Source: an uncultured Bacilli bacterium
Lineage (GTDB): Bacteria > Bacillota_I > Bacilli_A > RF39 > UBA660
Assembly (NCBI GenBank): GCA_944358855.1
Contig: CALVSC010000003.1
Coordinates: 1 to 46,231, forward strand
Length of the DNA stretch: 46,231 nt
Direction of reading: 5' to 3'
Position 1 is the stretch's first letter. Each line of letters starts with the position of its first letter. Below the pieces are notes generated by a model. It searched no databases. It was not told the origin of the DNA and worked only from the letters and a program-made list of their open reading frames with translations. Positions 15,284 to 23,536 of the stretch are shown here, in pieces. Made by a program: the position numbers and the translations under genes.

Positions 15284-18200
15284 ATGAATGAAGAGAGAAT
15301 GTCACGTATAGAAAACTATATTAATGACTTGATTAATCAATATGCCTCATCTGGTATAACGCTATCTCCAGCTTTAAAAGAAAGACTAATAAATAGTTAT
15401 CGTTCTAGCAATGCTTCTATAAATGAAATAGAAGAAAAAATTAGTGAAACAATAGAAAGATTCATCAAAGAAACTATGAAAGTAAAACATGGAGAAACCA
15501 CTTTAAAAGAAGAAAATGGAAAAGAATTATCTCATTTAGATGTAAGATATCAAGGAATTACCCTAAATATTCAAGATATAGAATTAATACAAATAGTAGA
15601 TGCAAAATCTCCAGAAGAATTAAAAAAAGTAATTGCTGAAATACCAAGAATAAAAGATGAAAACTTTGACTTTACGCAAGATTTAGAAACAGTAATAGAA
15701 GATGTTTTTAACAAATATCAAGATACATTACTATCTAAAAGAGAAGTATTAGAAAACCCAGGATTAGAACTACAAAGAAAAATAGAATTATTTATGTCAT
15801 CTTCCGATGCCTCACCAGAAGTAAAAGAAAAAATAAGACCAATTATTGAACAAGAAACAACAAAAGAAGAAATTATAAAAAAAATAGAAGCTACCTTAAC
15901 CGAAGAAGAACAACATGAATCGTATGGAATAATTAATAACTTAGTAGTAGTAGAAAAAGAAGGAATAAAAAAGACAAATATAGAAGCTGTAAGAAATCTT
16001 TTAGAACAAGTAAGAGCAAAAGATTCGATTACTTTAGATGATGTTGGTAAATATAGTAGTTTAGCTTTAGAAGATGGTACGCTTGATTTTACCAAACTAC
16101 AAAAGGCGTTGGAATTTGCTAAAAAAGAAGGAAAAGAAGTACGACTAAATGCTTTAATATTCTATATGGATTGTCCAGATAAATTTTATCAACTAGAACA
16201 AAATGAAAAAAACCATGATATTGTAAAAAAAGCTTTAATGGATTATGTAGACCAAACAACAAGATTTATAAAAGAAAACGGATATGAAGATACAGTAAGA
16301 AGTATAGATGTGTTTAATGAATTATTAAATCGTTTTGCTATGGAAAAAGAACCATTCTATGAATATCGAGGAGATATTACTCCACCAAGAACAAACGATA
16401 ACGAAATAGCTGGTTGGCATAAGCATCTAACCATAGAAGACTTATGTGATGTCATAAGCGTAGCTAGAAAAAATCTTCCTAATACGGATTTTATGTATAA
16501 TGATGATAATATACTTGACCCTAAAAAATGGGATGGGACACGACAGTTATTAACAAAAATAAGAGACTATGAAAAAGCACATGATATAAAACTAATAGAT
16601 AGTATTGGAACTCAAATGCATATTAATGATGAAGTAACTGGAAAAGACATAAAAGAAATGTTTCACTTCTTAAACGAATTTCATCTTCCAGTAGAAATTA
16701 CAGAATTTGATTTAGCCATGACTCATAAAATAGATATATTTTCAGGAAAGACTTTAGAAATATTAAGACAACAACAACTAAATGAAATATATAAAGTATT
16801 AGAACAAGAAGCTAATTTAAGAGGTTTTACAATTTGGAGTAAAACAGATAACGATAATTTTAGACTAACTTTAGAAAATGAAAGAAGAAAAAAAGTAGGG
16901 GAACCTCTAATAGACACTTTATATGGTGGATATTATACCAATAATTATGAAGAAAAAAGTAAAGCTCTCAGCAAAAGTTTAAATCGTCAAAACTTTAATT
17001 ATCATACCCATACGAATCGTTGTGGTCATGCTAGTATAGCGAAAGATGAAGAATATGTAAAAGCTTGTAAAGAAAGTGGTATAACCCAATTAGGTTTTTC
17101 AGACCATATTCCCTTTACTTCTATAGAATATCCTAACCCTAAACTGAGAATGTCAATAGATTCCTTAGACGAATATCTTTTTTCTATAAGAAGGTTACAA
17201 CAAGAAAATAGTGATATCAACATACTATGTGGCCTAGAAAGTGAGTATGAAGAAAATAAATTATCTTATTTAAATGAAGTAAGAGATAGATTGGACTACA
17301 TGATATTAGGTCAACACTTTGTAACGAAAGATGGAAAAAAGGTAAAGAAAGAAACACCAGAATATCCAATAGAATATGCCAAAAGTGTTTGTGAAGCAAT
17401 GGAAACAGGAATTTATGATATTGTAGCGCATCCTGATATCTTTATGGAAGGAAGAGAAAAATTAGAGGGAGAAGAGCAACAGGAATTTGATAAGAATGCT
17501 TTAATTGCTTCTAGAATGATATGTGAACAAGCAAAACGCCTACAAATCCCTTTAGAATTAAATCTAGCTGGAATTATAATGGATAAACCATATCCAGATA
17601 AAAGTTTCTGGGCAATCGCTAAAGAGTATCAAGTACCTGTTTTATATGGAGTTGATGCCCATGATCCCAACCAGATAAGAATGTATCAAGAAACAATAGA
17701 GCAATTAGAATCAAGAATTAATGTAGATAATCTAAACTTTTTACCAAGTACTTATAATCCAAAAGAAAGTAGAAAAGAAAACGGACTAGAAGAAAGAAGA
17801 CAACAAACAAGAGAAAACTTTCCTAGTTTTGAAGCATTAACAGTAAAAAGGATTGTAACTCAGGCCTTAAATAGTGAGGGAGAACTTCCATTAGATGAAA
17901 AAATAACACAAAGAATAGAACAACTACAACAAAAAGAACAACAACAACTAGAAATGGCCATTAGTAAAGTAGAAGAAAAGATATCAGAAACAACACAAGC
18001 AAAAGATAAAACACCAAGTGAAAAAGCATTTTTATTAAATCAAGCGAAGACCACCATAAGAGCAATTAAAAATGCCTCAACGACAAGAAGTTCTTTAATG
18101 CGTGAAACACTAGCTAATACGCAACAAGCAAAAGAAGAAGGTTGTAGAACCAAAGAAGAATATATAGAAAGAATTACTTCTTTAACAGAAAATAGTAGAA

Positions 18201-18406
18201 AACCACAAAGAAAAAGTGAAAATCAAAGACAAAATCAAGAATTATCAGCAATGTTAAGTGATAGTAAAGCACCACAAACGAATACTCGACCAAAAACATT
18301 AACAAAAATGAACTCACAAAACGGTATTACAACAACATCAGGAATTGTACTATTATTAGGATACTTATTACTCGCAACAGCAGCAATTATAAGTATAATT
18401 TCATAA
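15284..18406 (+). CDS. GH10-like barrel / PHP phosphoesterase fusion with C-terminal membrane tail
   Basis: A 1040-residue protein in at least four parts. Residues 1-235: helical, unrecognised. About 240-560: a GH10 (xylanase-type) barrel, with the acid/base motif DVFNE (Glu346), SIGTQMHI, the nucleophile motif ITEFD (Glu474) and GFTIWSKTDND, so both catalytic glutamates are kept. About 571-800: a PHP domain of the histinol-phosphatase (HisJ) type, with YHTHT (His574, His576), GFSDHIPF, LGQHF, VAHPD and GVDAHD, giving a complete metal-ligand set. About 830-1010: Gln/Glu/Lys-rich coiled coil. Last 25 residues: one membrane helix. There is no signal peptide, so the enzymes probably face the cytoplasm, tail-anchored. 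A glycosidase fused to a phosphoesterase suggests action on a phosphorylated glycan. Standalone promoter; the fibre locus follows. Confidence 0.75.
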   Translation: MNEERMSRIENYINDLINQYASSGITLSPALKERLINSYRSSNASINEIEEKISETIERFIKETMKVKHGETTLKEENGKELSHLDVRYQGITLNIQDIELIQIVDAKSPEELKKVIAEIPRIKDENFDFTQDLETVIEDVFNKYQDTLLSKREVLENPGLELQRKIELFMSSSDASPEVKEKIRPIIEQETTKEEIIKKIEATLTEEEQHESYGIINNLVVVEKEGIKKTNIEAVRNLLEQVRAKDSITLDDVGKYSSLALEDGTLDFTKLQKALEFAKKEGKEVRLNALIFYMDCPDKFYQLEQNEKNHDIVKKALMDYVDQTTRFIKENGYEDTVRSIDVFNELLNRFAMEKEPFYEYRGDITPPRTNDNEIAGWHKHLTIEDLCDVISVARKNLPNTDFMYNDDNILDPKKWDGTRQLLTKIRDYEKAHDIKLIDSIGTQMHINDEVTGKDIKEMFHFLNEFHLPVEITEFDLAMTHKIDIFSGKTLEILRQQQLNEIYKVLEQEANLRGFTIWSKTDNDNFRLTLENERRKKVGEPLIDTLYGGYYTNNYEEKSKALSKSLNRQNFNYHTHTNRCGHASIAKDEEYVKACKESGITQLGFSDHIPFTSIEYPNPKLRMSIDSLDEYLFSIRRLQQENSDINILCGLESEYEENKLSYLNEVRDRLDYMILGQHFVTKDGKKVKKETPEYPIEYAKSVCEAMETGIYDIVAHPDIFMEGREKLEGEEQQEFDKNALIASRMICEQAKRLQIPLELNLAGIIMDKPYPDKSFWAIAKEYQVPVLYGVDAHDPNQIRMYQETIEQLESRINVDNLNFLPSTYNPKESRKENGLEERRQQTRENFPSFEALTVKRIVTQALNSEGELPLDEKITQRIEQLQQKEQQQLEMAISKVEEKISETTQAKDKTPSEKAFLLNQAKTTIRAIKNASTTRSSLMRETLANTQQAKEEGCRTKEEYIERITSLTENSRKPQRKSENQRQNQELSAMLSDSKAPQTNTRPKTLTKMNSQNGITTTSGIVLLLGYLLLATAAIISIIS

Positions 18407-18455
18407 TAAAAGTAAAAACTAAATTGTAAAGAAATGTAAATCACCAAAATACCTC

Positions 18456-18484
18456 TTGTCATTTAAAAAAAAAAACGATACAAT
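18456..18484 (+). promoter_or_regulatory. Sigma A promoter of the first fibre operon
   Basis: TTGTCA, 17 bases (mostly A), then TACAAT. It is the main candidate for driving the two surface-protein genes beginning at 18559. The leader is about 70 bases. Confidence 0.75.
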
Positions 18485-18558
18485 AAATGTGACATAGTAG
18501 GAAAGGGAGCATAGTTAGAGTGATGTACTAGAAAATAATAAAACAAGTGGTGATTAAA

Positions 18559-19257
18559 ATGGCAATAAATACAGTAAATGTAGAAGCACAAAAGGTCTAC
18601 AGAAAAAAACTATTCTCTAGACTAATAAAAATAGCTGTTCTACTATTGATTATTATTTTATCCATTGTTTATTTATTTTTGTATATCGTCTACGATGGTG
18701 GAAGATTTACTGTTACCTTGGATAGAAACTTGTCAAATAGAAAGAACATATTTTTATCAGAGGATGGTAAATTAAAATCTAAAACTAGACAATTATCAGC
18801 AGATACAATTGATTATATGGATAACATTTCAATAAAATGGCTTCCAGAAAACATTGATCAAGAAGCAACAGGTGCTCATAATGGTGACAACTATATTGCT
18901 TATACATTCTATGTGGTAAATGCGGGAAAAGAAAAAGTTCATTACTGGTATGAAGTAGATGTGGACGATACAGTAAAGAATGTCGATGAAGCAATTAGAA
19001 TTATGATTTACAAAAATGGAAAACCTACAGTCTATGCCAAGAAAAATAAGGTTACAAAAAAGGCGGAACCTGGTACAAAGAAATTTGTATCCAAAGAAAT
19101 TGCGGTACTAGAGCAAAGAAAAAATATGAAACCTGGTGCCAAAGACCGATACACCATAGTAATATGGATTGAGGGCGATGATCCAGAGTGCAAAAATGAC
19201 TTGCTTGGCGGAGAAATTAAAATGCATATGGACATCACAGAAGAACATATAGCTTAA
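18559..19257 (+). CDS. Membrane-anchored TasA/camelysin-like surface protein
   Basis: A 232-residue protein with a basic N terminus, one transmembrane helix at about residues 22-46 and an extracytoplasmic beta-rich domain. The C-terminal segment WIEGDDPECKNDLLGGEIK is shared in pattern with the next gene (WVEGQDVDCEDYASGGDLK), so the two are related. No obvious cleavage site follows the helix, so it may stay membrane-anchored and act as a base or linker subunit. I chose ATG 18559 because GGTGATTAAA precedes it. It is co-transcribed with the likely major subunit 16 bases downstream. The role in fibre assembly is inference from context. Confidence 0.6.
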   Translation: MAINTVNVEAQKVYRKKLFSRLIKIAVLLLIIILSIVYLFLYIVYDGGRFTVTLDRNLSNRKNIFLSEDGKLKSKTRQLSADTIDYMDNISIKWLPENIDQEATGAHNGDNYIAYTFYVVNAGKEKVHYWYEVDVDDTVKNVDEAIRIMIYKNGKPTVYAKKNKVTKKAEPGTKKFVSKEIAVLEQRKNMKPGAKDRYTIVIWIEGDDPECKNDLLGGEIKMHMDITEEHIA

Positions 19258-19273
19258 TTAAGGAGTGTAAAAT

Positions 19274-20308
19274 ATGAAAAACGAAGAGAAAAACAAAAAG
19301 AAAAGAAGAAAAATATTTTTATCATTATTACTAATTTTGTTTATTGGTGTTATATTAACTGCATCAACCTATACATGGTTCACTGCCAATAGACAAGTAA
19401 CAGTAGATACTTTAGACGTTAACGTATCTACATCAGCAGGTTTACAAATTTCTGTAGACGCTATGGATTGGAAGACAATCGTTACCAAGGATGATATTAT
19501 TGGAGCAAGTGCTACATATAGAGCAGCAACTAACCAAGTACCATCAGGACAAACTAACCCTGTATCAACAGCAGGAACAGTGGATGCTGGAACAGGATTC
19601 TTAAATATGTATCTTGGTACATTAGCAGATACTGATGCATCAGGGCAATTAAAATTAACTGCAACAAAATCAACAGAAACAAACACAACTGATTCTGGAG
19701 AATTTATTGCATTCGATTTATTCTTCAATGTTACAGAAGAACAAACTCTATATTTAACATCTGCATCTAACGTTACAGGTGGAGATACAGGAGCAGGTGA
19801 AACTGATTCTAAAATTCAATACGCATCACGTGTTGCTATGTTACCACAAGGACATGTTGAAAACGTATCTCAAGTTTCAACTATTCAAGCAGCAAAAGCA
19901 ACAGATGCAACAGGTTTAGTTATCTGGGAACCAAATGCTGATATCCATACTGCAACAGGTGTTACCAATGCTGCACTTTATAGCCAAACAGTAAAAGCCG
20001 GAGCAGGAAATGCACCAGTAGCATATTATGGACTTAAAGATGTAATCAGTGCCCCTGGTGTTGACTTTACCTCAACTGATGGAACATATTTCCAACAAGT
20101 TCAAGCTCCAGTATTAAAAACAACAAACTCAACTGGTATTCCAGAAGATAGTTATCTTGAAGTATTACATCTTGAAAGAGGTGTTACAAAAGTAAGATTC
20201 TACATGTGGGTAGAAGGACAAGACGTAGACTGTGAAGACTATGCATCAGGTGGAGATTTAAAATACAACTTAGTATTTAGTATTGATCCACAAGCAAATG
20301 GAGCATAA
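19274..20308 (+). CDS. SipW-dependent-type surface protein, probable major fibre subunit
   Basis: A 344-residue protein with a Lys-rich start, a hydrophobic signal at about residues 13-33, and then the TYTWFTANRQVTVDTLDVNV motif typical of SipW-processed TasA/camelysin-type proteins. The mature part is rich in Ala, Thr, Gly and Ser, low in Lys, beta-strand-like, and ends with the WVEGQDVDC..GGDLK signature. Codons look different from those of neighbouring genes (more GCT, GTT, CTT, ACT), as expected for a highly expressed structural gene. AAGGAG precedes the ATG. A hairpin with a short T tract follows, which may limit transcription of the downstream genes relative to this one. Its job as major subunit is inferred. 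Confidence 0.65.
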   Translation: MKNEEKNKKKRRKIFLSLLLILFIGVILTASTYTWFTANRQVTVDTLDVNVSTSAGLQISVDAMDWKTIVTKDDIIGASATYRAATNQVPSGQTNPVSTAGTVDAGTGFLNMYLGTLADTDASGQLKLTATKSTETNTTDSGEFIAFDLFFNVTEEQTLYLTSASNVTGGDTGAGETDSKIQYASRVAMLPQGHVENVSQVSTIQAAKATDATGLVIWEPNADIHTATGVTNAALYSQTVKAGAGNAPVAYYGLKDVISAPGVDFTSTDGTYFQQVQAPVLKTTNSTGIPEDSYLEVLHLERGVTKVRFYMWVEGQDVDCEDYASGGDLKYNLVFSIDPQANGA

Positions 20309-20354
20309 TAAAAAATAAAATGAATATGATCAAGTTGTTGGTCATGAAATAAAT

Positions 20355-20378
20355 AGGCCTTCCAAAAGAAGGCCTTTT
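20355..20378 (+). terminator. Hairpin with short T tract (attenuating terminator)
   Basis: Stem AGGCCTTC/GAAGGCCT, loop CAAAA, followed by only TTT then AAAA. The GC-rich stem is strong but the U tract is short, so partial read-through into the genes at 20396 and 20490 is plausible. Confidence 0.65.
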
Positions 20379-20395
20379 AAAATATAGGAGGGTTT

Positions 20396-20497
20396 ATGGA
20401 ACAAGCAGAAGAATTATTAAAACTATATGGAGAAATAGAAAAACATATAAGATACTTAGAGGATAATAAAATAAGTGAGGATGAAACAAATGAATAA
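20396..20497 (+). CDS. 33-residue small ORF, coupled to the next gene
   Basis: A small ORF starting MEQAEELLKLYGEIEKH, with 33 codons plus stop. It has an AGGAGGG ribosome site three bases upstream of the ATG, and its end overlaps the start of the next gene (ATGAATAA, 8 bases). It is acidic and helix-forming with a heptad-like Leu/Ile pattern. The strong site and coupled overlap suggest it is translated, either as a small partner of the coiled-coil protein that follows or as a leader that couples translation. No family recognised. Confidence 0.6.
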   Translation: MEQAEELLKLYGEIEKHIRYLEDNKISEDETNE

Positions 20498-22142
20498 AGA
20501 ACAACTAGAACAAATAAGAAAAGAAATAGAAACAAATCAAAATCATATTGATAATTTTCCTCTAGAAACGGAAACCGGCACCAAAAAGATGAAAGAAAAA
20601 TTTCATAAAAACGCTGTAAAAGAAAGAAATCTTTATATAGAAAAAGAAATACCTAAATTTAAAGAATATCAAAGACAAGTATATATTGAATTAGATAAAT
20701 ATAAAAAATCTATTTTTCCTGTAGATAAAAAAGAAGAATATGAAAAAGAAAATACATCGATGCTAGAACTATTAAAAATAGTACCATTTATAAAAAAAGA
20801 AGTTGCTTTAGAAGTAAAAATTGCAATCGCTCATGTCTTTTATCAATTATCAAAAGAAACAGAATCTTCATTAGATGTAATCAACGATAGTATATTAGAA
20901 TTTTTAAATATATTTGAAAAAGCAAACATCACTTTAACAGTAGAAGATTTTACTTATAGTCCTTTTGTTAATACTTATATGAAAGCATTTTTAGCAAACA
21001 AAAATAGTGAAAACTTCGATAATGAAATGCAAGAAACATTTAAAGAAGTATACTGGGAATGTCCAGAACTTATTATGCATATTAAACATAATTTGAAAGA
21101 AATTGTTAAAAAGAATTATCAAAAACTACAAGAATATTGCAACTCATTAGAAAACGAATTATTAAATAGTGTATCTTTAACAAAAGACAATATGGAAAGA
21201 ACATATCAAGAAAGACAACATGACTTAGAAGATAGAATGAATAAAGATGAATTTGCGAATTTACAAAAATTCTTAGGTAAAAGTCGTAATATCGATGATT
21301 ATACAGTAGGGGCACCATTACGTAGTAAGAGTTTTAACCAACTAGTAATAAAAGAAACATATGCTGAATTATCTGATGATGAGAAAAAAGATTTTGATAG
21401 AGAAACTATTAACTTAAGTCGTGATTTAAATGTATTAAAAGAATACTATAACTATGAAAGTATTATAAAAGATATGATTGCTCGTTTTAAGAAAAAAGAC
21501 GAATCAAAGACGAAGTATGAAGCTAAAGAAAAGGAAATTATGGCTGAAGAAAAAGCAAGAGCTAAATTATATAAAGATTATCTTAGAGCAACAGGTATAG
21601 GCTTTTTAGCGAGACCAAATAATACAAAAGCCTTAGAATTAAAAACAAAAATAAAAGAACAAATTAATAAACTAGATAACTTATATAAAGAATTAGATGA
21701 TTTAGAAATTGATGTAAATATTGGAAAATATTTAAATGAAGGAAGTAGTGTATATGACTTCTTAGTAACTAGTTTAAGTTCTTATAATTATATTGAAAAA
21801 ACACTAGTAGAAAAGTTCCAGGATGTAGATGTAGACTTTGATTTAAGCAACTACGTAAGAAGATACATGAAATTTATATTTAATCCAAACGTAGAATTTC
21901 TTCATAAAATAACAGCCCTTCTAGATTATGATATTGCTAAGATAGTATCTGAAAAATATGCTCTATTAGGAATAAATATAACAAGTGAAGAAATTAGTGC
22001 AGACACAATAGATACTGCAATTCAAACAGTAGGAGTTGTTGCATTAATTAATAATATTAAAGCATCTAATATGACAATAGAAGAAATGAAATTAATATGT
22101 GATATTGATAAAATAGATTACACCCCAGAAGAAGTATTATAG
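20490..22142 (+). CDS. Large helical coiled-coil protein of unknown family
   Basis: A 550-residue soluble protein, very rich in Lys, Glu and Leu, with long predicted coiled-coil stretches (about residues 1-70, 220-280 and 330-430). There is no signal peptide or membrane helix, so it should be cytoplasmic. I do not recognise a domain. I chose ATG 20490 because AGTGAGG lies nine bases upstream and the small ORF overlaps here; earlier in-frame starts overlap the ribosome site. It lies between the major fibre-subunit gene and the signal peptidase/giant protein operon, which suggests a cytoplasmic scaffold or chaperone in the same system. It ends at a terminator. Confidence 0.6.
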   Translation: MNKEQLEQIRKEIETNQNHIDNFPLETETGTKKMKEKFHKNAVKERNLYIEKEIPKFKEYQRQVYIELDKYKKSIFPVDKKEEYEKENTSMLELLKIVPFIKKEVALEVKIAIAHVFYQLSKETESSLDVINDSILEFLNIFEKANITLTVEDFTYSPFVNTYMKAFLANKNSENFDNEMQETFKEVYWECPELIMHIKHNLKEIVKKNYQKLQEYCNSLENELLNSVSLTKDNMERTYQERQHDLEDRMNKDEFANLQKFLGKSRNIDDYTVGAPLRSKSFNQLVIKETYAELSDDEKKDFDRETINLSRDLNVLKEYYNYESIIKDMIARFKKKDESKTKYEAKEKEIMAEEKARAKLYKDYLRATGIGFLARPNNTKALELKTKIKEQINKLDNLYKELDDLEIDVNIGKYLNEGSSVYDFLVTSLSSYNYIEKTLVEKFQDVDVDFDLSNYVRRYMKFIFNPNVEFLHKITALLDYDIAKIVSEKYALLGINITSEEISADTIDTAIQTVGVVALINNIKASNMTIEEMKLICDIDKIDYTPEEVL

Positions 22143-22164
22143 GTGACAGTAAGTCACCTTTTTT
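22141..22164 (+). terminator. Rho-independent terminator
   Basis: Stem AGGTGAC/GTCACCT, loop AGTAA, followed by TTTTT. It starts within the stop codon of the coiled-coil gene. Confidence 0.85.
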
Positions 22165-22224
22165 ATCGTAAATAAATTTTTATTTACAATTTTTCTAATA
22201 ACTATTTTAAAAGAAAAAAATACA

Positions 22225-22233
22225 TGGTATAAT
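22225..22233 (+). promoter_or_regulatory. Extended -10 promoter for the sipW/giant-protein operon
   Basis: TGGTATAAT, a perfect extended -10, about 37 bases before the signal peptidase gene. The -35 region is only AT-rich (TTTTAA at 17 bases). Confidence 0.6.
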
Positions 22234-22269
22234 AAAGTGTAAAAGAATAAAGATGGCGTGGTGAAATAA

Positions 22270-23523
22270 ATGAGTACAACAAAAAAAGTAATAAGATCCA
22301 TTGGTTATTTATTTGTTGGTATGCTTGTAGCATTATGTGTATATACATTCATTGTGACTGATGTAATGAAAAAAGACTATGCAAATGTCTTTGGATATAC
22401 CTATTTTGTTGTTGCAACAGGTTCGATGTCTGGAACAATAGAAGTTAATGATGTTGTAATTGTTAAAATTGGAGAAGAAGCCAATATTAATGACATCATA
22501 ACCTACAAAACAGATGATGGAGAATTTATCACTCACCGTGTAGTAAAGAAGATTGATAATCAAATTATTACACAAGGGGATGTAAACAACACAGAAGATG
22601 AACCTATTTCTAAGGAGGATATTGTTGGTAAAGTAACCATGGTAATATCTCCAAGTTTTGTCTTAAAACTAATTGCTGTATTATTAATTATCTTTATCTT
22701 ACTTGCATTCTTAAACTTCGATAAGATATTTAAAAAGATAATTGTAGGAGAAGAAAATATTCCTAAGAAAAAGAAAGAAACTGTACCAGAAGAACTTTTT
22801 TCCACACATCCTGTGAAAAAAGAAGAAAAATCTACTGGTAATACAGTAAATATACCAATTAGCGAAGTATTAAAAATACAAAAAGATCAAGAAAAAGAAG
22901 AACAAGAAGATGAAATTGAAGTATTAGAAGTAGAAGACATCATTGATATTGATGACAATAACATCGTAAGAAAAGAAAGAAACACAGCGAAAGAAAAAGA
23001 AAAAGAACTACTAGAACAAGTAGTAAATCTACTAAGAATTAAAAACGATACGTTAACAATTACAAAAATGAATAAAAGATGGTTAACAAAATATCAATAC
23101 GTATATAAACTAGCCCAAATACTAACAATTGGTGATAATAAAGAACTAGAAGAGACAATAATGCATCCTACATTTAAAGAAATATATGACTATGACCTAG
23201 AAAAAGCTGGCTTATATGAAAATCTAAGAAATAAAATATATGAAATGCCTATATATGTATTCTTACGAATATTAACATTTGCGATTTTATATAATGATCA
23301 AACATTCTTTGATGGAGTATACAAAATATTAAAATATAAAGTACAAATAGATAGTGAAAATAAATTTAAAGAAATTAAGAAGAATGATACTTATGCAAAA
23401 AAACAACTAAAATCACTAATTACCTTTATGGAAAAAATATCTATAAAATACGACAATAAAAAAGTATTTGAACTAGATAGAATAGAACGTTTTGTAAAAT
23501 TAAAAAATTATGTAAATCATTAA
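22270..23523 (+). CDS. sipW: SipW/ER-type signal peptidase I with a long cytoplasmic extension
   Basis: A 417-residue protein. Residues 1-165 form a complete archaeal/ER-type signal peptidase: an N-terminal membrane helix, VVATGSMSGTIEVNDVV with catalytic Ser52, FITHRVV with His89 (in place of the Lys of ordinary bacterial enzymes), the GDVNNTED segment with the acid residue, and a second membrane helix at about 137-158. This class processes TasA-like proteins. The remaining 250 residues form an acidic/Lys linker and an all-helical cytoplasmic domain that I do not recognise; SipW enzymes normally end soon after the second helix. The extension might dock onto the helical or AAA+ proteins of the locus. 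The giant surface protein gene follows after 13 bases, implying co-expression. Confidence 0.8.
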   Translation: MSTTKKVIRSIGYLFVGMLVALCVYTFIVTDVMKKDYANVFGYTYFVVATGSMSGTIEVNDVVIVKIGEEANINDIITYKTDDGEFITHRVVKKIDNQIITQGDVNNTEDEPISKEDIVGKVTMVISPSFVLKLIAVLLIIFILLAFLNFDKIFKKIIVGEENIPKKKKETVPEELFSTHPVKKEEKSTGNTVNIPISEVLKIQKDQEKEEQEDEIEVLEVEDIIDIDDNNIVRKERNTAKEKEKELLEQVVNLLRIKNDTLTITKMNKRWLTKYQYVYKLAQILTIGDNKELEETIMHPTFKEIYDYDLEKAGLYENLRNKIYEMPIYVFLRILTFAILYNDQTFFDGVYKILKYKVQIDSENKFKEIKKNDTYAKKQLKSLITFMEKISIKYDNKKVFELDRIERFVKLKNYVNH

Positions 23524-23536
23524 GAGGGAGGGATAA

